Positions 7,158-14,595 of a stretch of DNA of 34,115 nt are shown here, one piece after another. The DNA comes from Bacillota bacterium (GTDB lineage: Bacteria > Bacillota > TC1 > UBA5767). Position 1 is the stretch's first letter. Every line of letters begins with the position of its first letter. The notes beneath the pieces were generated by a model. It saw only the letters and a program-made list of their open reading frames with translations. It was not told the DNA's origin and searched no databases. Position numbers and translations under genes: made by a program. The stretch lies in the NCBI GenBank assembly GCA_007121025.1, contig SKMO01000038.1, positions 1-34,115 on the forward strand, given 5' to 3'.

Positions 7158-8079
7158 CTGTTTTCTCCTTTTTCTTCAAATTTGTTTGCACTGATTGCTC
7201 TTGCTCTCCGTCATCTGTCTCAACGAGCACCCGGCGCAACGTGTCGGCCAGCCCGGAAAAAGCCTCCCGGACCGCCGGGGAGGCACTCAGCACGCTGCGC
7301 CCCTCCTGTTGTGCCCGGGGAACCGACGGATCAAAGGGAATCTTCCCCCACACGGGAAGTCCCGCCTGAGAACAGTACCCTTCGATCTCTCCGGTCAACC
7401 TGGCTGACACGTCACTTCCATTGATGCACACCCCCAACCGTCCGCCAAACGTCCGGGCCGTGTCCACCAGCCGGCGCAGATCCGACAGTCCGGAACGGCT
7501 GGGCTCGGTGACAGCCAGAATGACCCGGGCCCCCTTCAGGGAGGCAATCACCGGACAGCCGATTCCCGGCGACCCGTCGATCACCGCCCACATCCCCTCG
7601 GGGATCTCACCGGCCAGTTCCTCTTTGACCCGGCTCACCAGAAGACCGGTGGTCCCGTGTCCCATAAAAAGCCGGGCTGTCGAAAACACCCGGTCTCCGG
7701 AAACCAGCCGGCCCTCTCCGGCCGGCACATCCCTGAAGCGCACGGCCCCGACAGGACAGACCGCCTCACAGACGCCACAGCCTTCACAGGCAAACGGATC
7801 CACCCGGAACCCATCTTTTTCCCCGGTCACCGCCCCGAAACGGCAATGTTCCAGGCAACGCCCGCAACGGGTGCAGACGTCCCGGTCAATGACCGCCCGG
7901 GGAAGACCGACATACGTCCAGACCCGCTCCGCCCCTGTCAGAGACAGGGCCAGATGCAGATTGGGCGCATCCACATCACAGTCCGCGCAGGCCTGAACGC
8001 CCAGAAGCTCAATCAGCGCACTGGCGACCGTCGTCTTCCCGGTGCCCCCTTTTCCGCTAAGCACCAGCAGCTGCTCCAT
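7135..8079 (-). CDS. MinD/ParA-superfamily ATPase with inserted 2[4Fe-4S] ferredoxin domain (second copy)
   Basis: 314 aa from the ATG at 8079, preceded by AGGGGAT and overlapping the upstream gene by 23 bases; longer in-frame starts have no family sequence. It is the COG1149 type. Walker A is GKGGTGKT (residues 9-16) and the switch region CDVDAPN (34-40). A ferredoxin insert has Cys69-72-75-79 and Cys98-101-104-108, two CxxCxxCxxxC motifs able to bind two 4Fe-4S clusters. VIDGSPGIGCP (167-176) is the switch II region, with GSPG where Mrp has MPPG. The last 25 residues are Lys/Glu-rich and probably flexible. Such ATPases occur in tandem pairs beside NifX-like proteins and, in Desulfovibrio, in the orange-protein (orp) operons. 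The function is probably ATP-driven assembly or transfer of a metal-sulfur cluster. Confidence 0.92.
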   Translation of the reverse strand: MEQLLVLSGKGGTGKTTVASALIELLGVQACADCDVDAPNLHLALSLTGAERVWTYVGLPRAVIDRDVCTRCGRCLEHCRFGAVTGEKDGFRVDPFACEGCGVCEAVCPVGAVRFRDVPAGEGRLVSGDRVFSTARLFMGHGTTGLLVSRVKEELAGEIPEGMWAVIDGSPGIGCPVIASLKGARVILAVTEPSRSGLSDLRRLVDTARTFGGRLGVCINGSDVSARLTGEIEGYCSQAGLPVWGKIPFDPSVPRAQQEGRSVLSASPAVREAFSGLADTLRRVLVETDDGEQEQSVQTNLKKKEKTDEDRRSQ

Positions 8080-8914
8080 GGCCCATCCCCTGCCTTTCCA
8101 GTTCACGCAGAAGACCACCAAACAGGTCCCTCCAGCGCTCACTCTCCCGGGAAGCGATCCGTCCTTGGGCTCCCCAGGCCTGCAACCCGCGGTCAAAGGG
8201 AATCCGCACGGCCACCGGGATGTTCTCCTCCCGGCAGTACGTCTCCACCGGACCACCGCCCGTCCACTTGTTGATCACCAGAACCGCCGGCTTTCCGAGC
8301 AGTGCGGTCAGTTCCCGGACCATGATCAAATTGTCCAGTCCAAAGCGCGTGTCTTCGGCCACCAGCACACAACGGTCTGCCGGCCGGATACAGGCCATCG
8401 CCCCGCAGGACGCTCCCGGCGGACAGTCGGCAATCACCAGGGATCCGTCTGTCGGAGCCCCCTGCCAGAGCCGCTCAATCAGGGGAATGCCGGACACCTC
8501 CCCGGGGTCCAGCATCCCGCTGCGCAAATCGACCATTCCGGACCGGCCCCGCCGGATCTCACCAATCCGGCGGTCCTCCTCCCGGAGGGCCTGCAACGGA
8601 CAAAGAAGAACACAGCCTCCACACTGGTGGCAGATCTCATCAAAGATCCGGAGCCTTCCCCCGGCCCAGGCCAGCGCGTGGTACCGGCAGAAATCCACGC
8701 AAACCCGGCACCCGTCACACCGTTTCGGGTCTACCCGGGGAACCGGAACTTGCACTGCTTCCCGAACCAGCGCTTCCGGGCGCAAAAACAGTTCGGCATT
8801 GGGTTCCTCCACGTCACAGTCCAACAGAACCACTTCCCGGGCCGCAGCTGCCAGATTGGTGGCCACCATGGTCTTTCCGGTGCCCCCTTTTCCGCTCAAC
8901 ACGGCTATCCGCAT
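8057..8914 (-). CDS. MinD/ParA-superfamily ATPase with inserted 2[4Fe-4S] ferredoxin domain (first copy)
   Basis: 285 aa; the ATG at 8914 directly follows the TAG of the upstream NifX-like gene. Walker A is GKGGTGKT (residues 8-15), with LDCDVEEPN at 31-39. The ferredoxin insert has Cys66-69-72-76 (CDGCRVCVDFC) and Cys95-98-101-105 (CHQCGGCVLLC). Switch II is ADCPPGASC (162-170). It differs from its downstream partner in length and in the switch motifs, so the two probably form an asymmetric pair rather than being redundant. Close packing of this operon (0 to 23 base overlaps) supports one complex. Activity is inferred as in orange-protein-associated ATPases; no substrate can be assigned. Confidence 0.92.
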   Translation of the reverse strand: MRIAVLSGKGGTGKTMVATNLAAAAREVVLLDCDVEEPNAELFLRPEALVREAVQVPVPRVDPKRCDGCRVCVDFCRYHALAWAGGRLRIFDEICHQCGGCVLLCPLQALREEDRRIGEIRRGRSGMVDLRSGMLDPGEVSGIPLIERLWQGAPTDGSLVIADCPPGASCGAMACIRPADRCVLVAEDTRFGLDNLIMVRELTALLGKPAVLVINKWTGGGPVETYCREENIPVAVRIPFDRGLQAWGAQGRIASRESERWRDLFGGLLRELERQGMGHGAAAGA

Positions 8915-9283
8915 CTACGGCCTCCCGGCCCCATGGCGGCCGGCATGGATTTCCGTCAGGTCCTCCAACTGTCCCTGCACAAAATCCGACAGGTTTTCCG
9001 TAATCCCGGACCCCCGGGTTCGGACCAGCCGGATTTTTGCGCTGCCAAACACCTCGGCGGCATTCTTCCCGCACTGCGGGGTGAGCACCGCATCCACCTC
9101 CTGGTCCACCAGAAGCTGTGCAGCCAGAACGCCCGCCCCGCCGGCAGCGTCCGGGGCCACATTCCGGACAAACCTCCCCCGGGTGACTCCCGTATCATAC
9201 AAATAGAACCAGGGGGCCCTTCCCAAACTGTCAAACACGGATCCTTCCAACGAAGCCCCGCTGACCGGTATCGCAATTCTCAT
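8915..9283 (-). CDS. NifX-like Fe-Mo cofactor family protein (operon gene 3)
   Basis: 122 aa; the ATG at 9283 overlaps the IscU-like stop as ATGA. Recognisable segments are MRIAIPVSGASLEGSVFDSLG, APWFYLYDTG, AGVLAAQLLVDQEVDAVLTP, QCGKNAAEVF and a final helix ENLSDFVQGQLEDL. The QCGKNA segment places a Cys where several family members bind the cluster. It is the most divergent of the three NifX-like copies here. Position between the IscU-like scaffold and the two ferredoxin-ATPases suggests it receives or holds a cluster made by them. Confidence 0.87.
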   Translation of the reverse strand: MRIAIPVSGASLEGSVFDSLGRAPWFYLYDTGVTRGRFVRNVAPDAAGGAGVLAAQLLVDQEVDAVLTPQCGKNAAEVFGSAKIRLVRTRGSGITENLSDFVQGQLEDLTEIHAGRHGAGRP

Positions 9284-9666
9284 GTTGTTTCCACCTTTCC
9301 ATCGTGCCCTTTCCGGTAATCCCGGATGGCACTGCGCAGCGCCTCAACGCCCAGATTCGAACAGTGCACCTTCCCGGGAGGCAGTCCGTCCAGGGCCACC
9401 AGCACATCTTCCTCGGTCACAGCCAGTGCCTCCTCCAGCGTCTTTCCCTGAACGAGCACCGATGTCATGCTGGCCGTGGCAATGGACGCACAGCACCCGA
9501 ACACCAGATAACTGGCCTGCCGGATGGTCCCGTCTTCCACCCGAAGGAAAAAGATCAGAGCGTCCCCACAAGCCGGATCCCCGGCCCGTCCCATGGCGTC
9601 CGGTTCTTCCATGGGAACGGCGTTCCGGGGATTGAGAAAATGATCCATCACTTTGTCTGTGTACAC
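9280..9666 (-). CDS. IscU/NifU-N-like iron-sulfur cluster scaffold protein
   Basis: 128 aa from a GTG at 9666 with AGAGGACAGGA upstream. The scaffold fold is clear: MYTDKVMDHFLNPRN at the start, PACGDALIFFLRV (Cys33, Asp35), the FGCC segment (Cys58, with an extra Cys59) and KVHCSNLGVEALRSAIRDY (His101, Cys102). These match the three cluster-binding Cys plus the Asp and His of IscU. In FGCC the second Cys replaces the usual Gly or Ala. No cysteine desulfurase (IscS/NifS) gene is nearby, so sulfur must come from elsewhere. It sits second in the operon, before NifX-like and MinD-type proteins. Confidence 0.92.
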   Translation of the reverse strand: MYTDKVMDHFLNPRNAVPMEEPDAMGRAGDPACGDALIFFLRVEDGTIRQASYLVFGCCASIATASMTSVLVQGKTLEEALAVTEEDVLVALDGLPPGKVHCSNLGVEALRSAIRDYRKGHDGKVETT

Positions 9667-9690
9667 GTTCCTGTCCTCTTTCCATTGAGT

Positions 9691-9894
9691 CTATTTGTCC
9701 TCGCCCTGTCTCCCGGCACCAAACAACCGACCTCCCCGTCTGCGGCCACCGGCTCCCGGAGCCATGGCCCGGTGTCCCCGGCGTCCGAAGATTTTCCGGG
9801 CCGGGCGGTGATCGCCGTCTTCCGTGCACCGGCCTGTTCCCCCTCCGGTCAGCGGACCTTTTCCTTCCGGGCCTGTTCCATCCCATCTTGGCAT
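9691..9894 (-). CDS. DUF5320-type small Gly/Arg-rich protein
   Basis: 67 aa; the ATG at 9894 has GAGGAGGTGA upstream. The N-terminus MPRWDGTGPEGKGPLTGGGTGRC closely follows the pattern MPxGDGTGPxGxGPxTGRxxGxC that defines small proteins of this family, frequently found as the first gene in NifX/MinD/Mrp clusters. The rest is Gly/Arg-rich (APGAGGRRRGGRLFGAGRQG) and probably disordered. A single Cys (Cys23) follows the motif. Function is unknown; association with metal-sulfur cluster genes is the only clue. It is the first gene of the six-gene operon. Confidence 0.8.
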   Translation of the reverse strand: MPRWDGTGPEGKGPLTGGGTGRCTEDGDHRPARKIFGRRGHRAMAPGAGGRRRGGRLFGAGRQGEDK

Positions 9895-9916
9895 CTTGTG
9901 TCACCTCCTCGTTACT

Positions 9917-9926
9917 GACATATGTC
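9917..9926. promoter_or_regulatory. Second ACATATGT operator candidate, in the operon leader
   Basis: GACATATGTC is a perfect 10-bp palindrome, 38 bp from the copy in the -35 region (9956-9963). It lies about where transcription would begin or just after it. Two sites bracketing a promoter are typical of repression by cooperative binding. Confidence 0.6.
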
Positions 9927-9938
9927 CTTTACGGTTTC

Positions 9939-9966
9939 ATCTTACCACGTTTATAACATATGTCAA
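9939..9966 (-). promoter_or_regulatory. Sigma-A promoter of the NifX/MinD operon with overlapping ACATATGT operator
   Basis: On the minus strand the -35 is TTGACA (9961-9966), the spacer 16 bp and the -10 TAAGAT (9939-9944). The palindrome ACATATGT (9956-9963) overlaps the -35 exactly as at the DUF134 promoter. Transcription would start near 9930, about 40 bp before the DUF5320 gene. Confidence 0.75.
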
Positions 9967-10047
9967 TAATCCGGCCGCTAAAATCCCCGGGACATCTGTG
10001 GCATTTTCCAATCCCGTTCTCCGGTTTTCCAAACCTTTTGAGACGAC

Positions 10048-10284
10048 TCACAGCAAGCACCCTATTCCGGGTCCCTCCCGGCCGGCCGTTTCCCGCGCCA
10101 GGTCGAAGCACTGACCGGAACCACTGTCCGCCATGCTGCCAAACGACGTACAGGTCAGACGAACCGCCTTCACACATACTGTCTCTTTCTTGCCAAGATC
10201 TTCAGAATCATCCAAAACGTCTCCCACCCGAATTTTCCGGACCTTCCGGATCCTCGAATCCTCCGGAATCCACTGTCCGGGCAA
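10048..10284 (-). CDS. Possible small hypothetical protein with TTG start
   Basis: 78 aa from a TTG at 10284 preceded at short spacing by AAAGGAGGT (10288-10296), one of the best ribosome sites in the window. The sequence is basic and then Cys/Gly-containing (RIRKVRKIRVGDVLDDSEDL, VKAVRLTCTSFGSMAD), with ordinary codon use for the region. I recognise no family. It would be transcribed leftward into the NifX/MinD operon promoter, 80 bp away. It may be a genuine small gene or a chance frame behind a strong purine run. Confidence 0.4.
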   Translation of the reverse strand: MPGQWIPEDSRIRKVRKIRVGDVLDDSEDLGKKETVCVKAVRLTCTSFGSMADSGSGQCFDLARETAGREGPGIGCLL

Positions 10285-10329
10285 ACGACCTCCTTTCCCG
10301 GAAGCCCCGTTTATGCTATGTTTAAATAG

Positions 10330-10357
10330 GCCCGCCGGGGCTCATGCCCGTCGGGGC
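10330..10357. repeat. Two tandem 12-bp GC-rich repeats in the leader of the small membrane protein gene
   Basis: GCCCGCCGGGGC (10330-10341) and GCCCGTCGGGGC (10346-10357) differ at one base and have a 16-bp period. Between them GGGC TCAT GCCC can form a small hairpin. They lie 27 bp before the start at 10384 and may shape the leader RNA. Confidence 0.5.
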
Positions 10358-10383
10358 AGCAATCCAACCGGGGAGGACCTCAC

Positions 10384-10578
10384 ATGACTCGAAAACCACT
10401 GACCGTCAGTGCCCTGATGATCGCCATTGGCCTGATCAATCTGGCCCTTGGCATCATCGGCCTTCTGTTTCTGTACGTTCTGGAACGGCCCGTCGAACCC
10501 TCAGTCATCATCCTTTGTCTGTTTGCAGCCTTTCTGTTCCTGTTCATGGCCAGAAACCAGAAGAACAAGGGCAACTGA
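10384..10578 (+). CDS. Small two-helix membrane protein (paralogue of 17299-17484)
   Basis: 64 aa; the ATG at 10384 has GGGGAGGA upstream. Two hydrophobic helices are visible, about residues 10-32 (LMIAIGLINLALGIIGLLFL) and 40-56 (VIILCLFAAFLFLFMA), with a basic C-terminal tail (RNQKNKGN). It aligns without gaps over about 43 residues to the 61-aa protein at 17299-17484: IGLINLALGIIGLLF versus IGIINLLIGFTGLFL. Both are plus-strand genes followed by a very long inverted repeat. No known family; the function is unknown. Confidence 0.7.
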   Translation: MTRKPLTVSALMIAIGLINLALGIIGLLFLYVLERPVEPSVIILCLFAAFLFLFMARNQKNKGN

Positions 10579-10602
10579 ATCCAGCATTGGGGAACACAGC
10601 AC

Positions 10603-10652
10603 AGAGGGGTTGCGGACCGGTGAACGTTCGTTCATCGGTCCGCAACCCCTCT
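10603..10652. terminator. 22-bp-stem hairpin between convergent genes
   Basis: Arms 10603-10624 and 10631-10652 pair over 22 bp with a single G-T wobble and a 6-base loop (CGTTCG). It lies 25 bp beyond the small membrane protein stop and before the convergent gene ending at 10850. There is no clear U-tract, so it may act as a bidirectional terminator or mRNA 3' stabiliser. The stretch from 10653 to 10849 shows nothing else recognisable. Confidence 0.7.
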
Positions 10653-10849
10653 TGCGTTCGACAGCACCCAGAGCTCCAATGCCCGGCCTTTCCCATTCTT
10701 CACAGCCCGCCGGGCACCCACACCGTCTTGCGCATCGCCCCAACCCGCATAAGCCTGAAATGTTTTCCTGTTGCCGGGCCGCTGCACTGTCCAGATCAGC
10801 GTAACCGTTCTGGCCCCCCGACTTGAGACGAAACCCCAAACCGGACGTG

Positions 10850-11737
10850 TCAGGACCGCATTTGCCGAACGGTCCGGTTGACAACCCCCGGAGGAATGCT
10901 CAGCAGCCGGTACCAGTATGCGATGTCCGCCAGCGGAACAGAATAGAAACGGTCCGGCAGATTGCCGGCAATCCCCGGAAGCCCGCCTCCCTCGGCCAGA
11001 AGCAGTTCCACCTCCCGTTCAACTTGCCCGGTTTTCTCATCAAGGAACACACACAGCCGTGATTCCGGGGGATAGTGCCTCCGCACCAGGGTGGAGCCCA
11101 TGAAATCGATCAGATTCTCCCGCAGCCTGATTCGAAAAGCCGCATCCTCCCCCGGAACAAACCAGGGCAACGCCCGGATGACCAGGCCCCGGCTGTAATG
11201 ACGCCCCATGGTCTCATACTCCCCAAACTCAAAATAGGTTTCAATCCCAATGGTCCGGGTGATCTGGATTATGCGCACCCAGGCTTCCTGCCGCTGCATA
11301 CGGTGTCTCGCATCCAGAACATTCAGATAGATGTCCCCGATCCCCAGCAGGGTGTCCACCGCCAGGGAAAACCCACCCCGGGGACGGACCGCCCTGACTC
11401 CTCTTCCGGTTCCCCGGCGCCGCATCTCAATGGCCCGTGCTTCCTGCTTTCTCTTCTGGTTCAGGTCATCCAGCAGCTGTTTGCTGTTGGCGAACAACGC
11501 CATCTGTTCCCGCAACGGCTCATTCCCGGTTTCCCTGGCGTATTGCCTCAAAAGCGACACCAGGTTGTACAACTGCTGCAACCGCTGTTCGGGCAGCAAC
11601 ATCTGGGATTCCGGCCATTCTGCAGCGTCAGCGTTCAGGCCATCCGGCGCAGTCCCGGCAGTGTCCGGCCCGCTGTCCCGTGCGAGTATGGCCTCCCGGG
11701 GATCATCCACGAAACGTTTCCGGTGGGCGTCCATCAT
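10850..11737 (-). CDS. Unknown 295-aa cytoplasmic-looking protein, coupled to the 893-aa unknown protein
   Basis: The ATG at 11737 overlaps the upstream stop as ATGA and has AAAGGATGG just before it. No signal peptide or membrane helix is seen. Residues 45-110 are helical and charged (LPEQRLQQLYNLVSLLRQYA, FANSKQLLDDLNQKRKQEAR), perhaps coiled coil. A basic linker follows (RRRGTGRGVRAVRPRGG). The C-terminal half is mixed, with WVRIIQITRTIGIETYFEFG, SRLCVFLDEKTGQVEREVEL and FYSVPLADIAYWYRLLSIPP. I do not recognise a family. Tight coupling suggests it acts with the large upstream protein. It ends before the 22-bp-stem hairpin. Confidence 0.75.
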   Translation of the reverse strand: MMDAHRKRFVDDPREAILARDSGPDTAGTAPDGLNADAAEWPESQMLLPEQRLQQLYNLVSLLRQYARETGNEPLREQMALFANSKQLLDDLNQKRKQEARAIEMRRRGTGRGVRAVRPRGGFSLAVDTLLGIGDIYLNVLDARHRMQRQEAWVRIIQITRTIGIETYFEFGEYETMGRHYSRGLVIRALPWFVPGEDAAFRIRLRENLIDFMGSTLVRRHYPPESRLCVFLDEKTGQVEREVELLLAEGGGLPGIAGNLPDRFYSVPLADIAYWYRLLSIPPGVVNRTVRQMRS

Positions 11738-14415
11738 CGGCCATCCTTTCGGGCATCATCCAGCACAACGCGCAGCACCGGTTCCTCCCCGCAACCCGGA
11801 CCGCCCAGTTCCGGAGGATCCGTGGCCAGCCTGGCTTTCAGCCGGCGGGTTTCCTCCTGGGCCTGCCGGAGTTCCTCTCTTGTCGTTTGCACCTCCAGTC
11901 GGGTCCTTTCCAGGTCCATCCGGCGGTGTTCCGTCAGAAAGTCCTCCAGAGCGTCACAGGCTCCCAGCCGGGCTTCCATCTGCACACTGGTGGTCGGAAG
12001 CGTCAGTTCTTCCTCAATGGGCACCGCTTCTGCATGGATCGCCTCTTCCAGAACCCCCTCGAGCCAGCGGTCCAGATCCGGTTCGGCGCCACTCCGCAAC
12101 GGATACACGCTTTTTTCCCCGATGAATCCGAGCAGTTCATTCTCAATAAAATGGGTGATGTTCTCCTGTCCGTATTGACTCAGACGGCCCCAGCGCGCAT
12201 TGCCGTCTTCAGCCCGCCAGATCGCATTTTTGTAATGGGTGGCATTGACCTGAAGATGCCCCGCCAGGGCATGAAAGTCCGCCTGGGCTTGAGCCAGTTC
12301 CCGTTGCGAAAACACGTCTGCGGCAGGCACCGCACCCCATGGGGCCGTCTCGCCCCCATCGCTTTCCTCCGCCAGAACCCGCTGCCGGTCGTGTTCCGCC
12401 AGTGCCCCCCGGCTCCGCCGGATGGCCTCCTGGAATCCGGCATCATCGGCCAGATGGGCAAACCCCATCAGCAGGATGACCGCTCCCGGACCCAACCGGG
12501 CCAGAGCCAGGGTCACCAGGGCCACGTCTTTGATTTTCGTCCAGAAATCACTGTCCATGGCGTCACAGAACAGCTGCAGATCTTCCGCCACCGTCCACAG
12601 AGGGGCGCCGTGGGGATCCGCCATGTTCCCGATATACTGCCGGGCTGCCCCGGCCAGGCCGGGTTTCACCAGTTGCGCCTTCGTCCAGTACAACCAGTTG
12701 CTGAAGCGACGTTTTGCCTCTTCCCACTGTTCCCCTGTCACATAGGGGGGAAGCGGATTCACCCGGTTGAGTGCTGCTGCCAGAAGTGACTGTCCCTCCC
12801 CGGCAATCAGGGTCTCCAGACTCTGTTTCAGGATGGCCGCCGCCCGGCGGAGCCGCTCTTCTGCAGGATCCGCCGTCCCTGCCGTCACGACACCCTCTTC
12901 TTCGTGTGTTTCCAGTTCCCAGGGGCGCAGCTGATGCCAGCGGTATGCCGACAGGATCCGCGCCGCCTCAAATCCCCTCATGAACACCGGACTCAACAGT
13001 GCTCCCGCCAGGACATCCTCATGGTGCAGCACAAAATCCAGGTCAAAGGGACCGGGGTCCGGATTGGGCACCAGTATGCACGGACGGACCCGTTCCGGCC
13101 GGTGTCCGGTGATCACCCGGTAGTGCTCCAGCACTTCGAACGTATCCAGATTCAGAGTCCGCGATCTGTTGGGATTCGCGATTTTCCGGGTGGTCCGGTT
13201 TTCCTGCCCGGTTTCCCGTGTCTGCACGATCTTAACCCGCCGGGAAGCACGGAACTGTTCCGCCGTTTCCCGGACCGCCTCGGCAATGGTCTCCCGGCTG
13301 TGGCGATCGCTCTGCCGGAGTTGCTGTGCCGTCTGCCCCTGCCCCTTCAGGACCAGAGGGATGTTCTTGATCGGAATGGTGATGCCTGCATCCAGACCCA
13401 TGCTCCAGTCCAGAGTCCGGGACGTTTCCCGGATCACTTCCAGGGACTGTCGGGCAGACGATGAAAACGACCGGTTGTGTTCGTATTCCGTGCCGAATTC
13501 CTCCTCTTCCTCCAGTTTGCGGCGATCCCAGGTGAACGTCTCGATGGTCATCTCTTCTTCCGGAGCCAGCGAAAAGGATGTCACCAATTCCCCCCGGGTA
13601 TACCCCAGAAGGCTCCAGGACTGTGAAAACGTCGACAGAAGACCGATTTCAAACCGCAGGCGGGGAAACAGTTCAGGGACCGGCACCTTCAGGTCATCCA
13701 GCGGCCGGTCCAATACCGGTCCCGGCACGGTGCCCTCCCAGACCGGAGCGTCCGGTTTGACGTTCACCACCGTAAAGGGCCCCTGTTCGGTCTGAACCAC
13801 CGTGCGCCCCCTGTTGATCAGCCGGTCCACAGACTGTCGATCCAGCACCGGCACCACCGGTTTGCCCTCCGAGAACACCACCGGTTCCGCCAAAAACCCG
13901 GCCAGATCCTCAACCAGAAACTCCGGATAGTCCATGGCCAGGGTGATCCCCGTGTCGCGATCCTGCAGGCGGACCTCCAGCCGTCCCTCTTCCCTGAGTG
14001 TTCTGGTCATGCCTTCGCAAACCTCAATCCGCAGCGGCTCCCGGTCCTCCTGAAGTCGCACCAGACCCGACGATTCCAGCCGGTCCAGATCCTCTTCGTG
14101 CACTGTGACCGTCGTTTCACCCCAACGCCCTCTGTCCTTCCGGACACTGGCAAACGGAAACAGCCCGCCTTCCGGTTCTGTCCCCACCCCCTCCGGCTGC
14201 CAGACCGTCATGTGGGCCGGGTTGCCTGCGGCAACACCGCCCAGCAGAAAACGCAAAGGCAGCACCAGCGGTCCGGTCTGCTGCCTTTCGTCGGTACACT
14301 CCAGCATGGTAAACTGCTGAAACCGCAGCACAGACTGCACCGGGTGAACTGGAAACCTGGCCCTGCACAGCTGTTCTTCGTCAAACAGCTGGTAACCCTT
14401 CTTCTCTTCCGACAC
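11734..14415 (-). CDS. Large unknown protein (893 aa), coiled-coil C-terminus
   Basis: I chose the GTG at 14415 because GGAGGGG lies 5 bases upstream. The frame is open to 14541, but that extension has no ribosome site and begins right after the subtilase terminator. No signal peptide is seen. Visible parts are an N-terminal beta-rich region (about 1-260), a central segment with SWSLLGYTRGELVTSFSLAP and EEMTIETFTWDRRKLEEEEE, and a helical, Arg/Glu-rich stretch of about 130 residues. Next comes NPNRSRTLNLDTFEVLEHYR, a pattern I associate with large uncharacterised bacterial proteins. A helical C-terminal half ends in a coiled coil (RTRLEVQTTREELRQAQEE). No catalytic motif is recognised. It is coupled to the 295-aa gene and follows the secreted subtilase gene. 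Confidence 0.8.
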   Translation of the reverse strand: MSEEKKGYQLFDEEQLCRARFPVHPVQSVLRFQQFTMLECTDERQQTGPLVLPLRFLLGGVAAGNPAHMTVWQPEGVGTEPEGGLFPFASVRKDRGRWGETTVTVHEEDLDRLESSGLVRLQEDREPLRIEVCEGMTRTLREEGRLEVRLQDRDTGITLAMDYPEFLVEDLAGFLAEPVVFSEGKPVVPVLDRQSVDRLINRGRTVVQTEQGPFTVVNVKPDAPVWEGTVPGPVLDRPLDDLKVPVPELFPRLRFEIGLLSTFSQSWSLLGYTRGELVTSFSLAPEEEMTIETFTWDRRKLEEEEEFGTEYEHNRSFSSSARQSLEVIRETSRTLDWSMGLDAGITIPIKNIPLVLKGQGQTAQQLRQSDRHSRETIAEAVRETAEQFRASRRVKIVQTRETGQENRTTRKIANPNRSRTLNLDTFEVLEHYRVITGHRPERVRPCILVPNPDPGPFDLDFVLHHEDVLAGALLSPVFMRGFEAARILSAYRWHQLRPWELETHEEEGVVTAGTADPAEERLRRAAAILKQSLETLIAGEGQSLLAAALNRVNPLPPYVTGEQWEEAKRRFSNWLYWTKAQLVKPGLAGAARQYIGNMADPHGAPLWTVAEDLQLFCDAMDSDFWTKIKDVALVTLALARLGPGAVILLMGFAHLADDAGFQEAIRRSRGALAEHDRQRVLAEESDGGETAPWGAVPAADVFSQRELAQAQADFHALAGHLQVNATHYKNAIWRAEDGNARWGRLSQYGQENITHFIENELLGFIGEKSVYPLRSGAEPDLDRWLEGVLEEAIHAEAVPIEEELTLPTTSVQMEARLGACDALEDFLTEHRRMDLERTRLEVQTTREELRQAQEETRRLKARLATDPPELGGPGCGEEPVLRVVLDDARKDGR

Positions 14416-14552
14416 CTGTACCCCTCCAATCTCATTGTCTTGCGCCCCATCGGCCGTCGCCGAACCCAGCCCCAACACCTGTCGAATCACCGTTGTTCTG
14501 TCGTCCGCCTCCTCCGGACGTCCTGTCAGGGGCCACCACACGTCAGAGACAA

Positions 14553-14591
14553 ACGGCCGGTCCGGCAGAACACTGCTGCCGGACCGGCCGT
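14553..14591 (-). terminator. Terminator after the subtilase gene
   Basis: A perfect 16-bp stem (14553-14568 and 14576-14591) has a 7-base loop, five bases past the subtilase stop. On the minus strand TTGTCTCTG follows. It separates the subtilase transcript from the large unknown gene, which must then have its own promoter within 14416-14552, where I see no good -35/-10 pair. Confidence 0.85.
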
Positions 14592-14595
14592 GCCG

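Noticed and set aside
8042-9319. 425-codon plus-strand frame opposite the ferredoxin-ATPase and NifX genes
   Set aside because: It lies antisense to three recognised genes and has low-complexity Pro/Gln/His composition with no ribosome site.
11437-12789. 450-codon plus-strand frame opposite the large unknown gene
   Set aside because: Arg/Pro/Gln-rich shadow composition with no ribosome site. The minus-strand frame is much longer, has a good start and is coupled to its neighbour.
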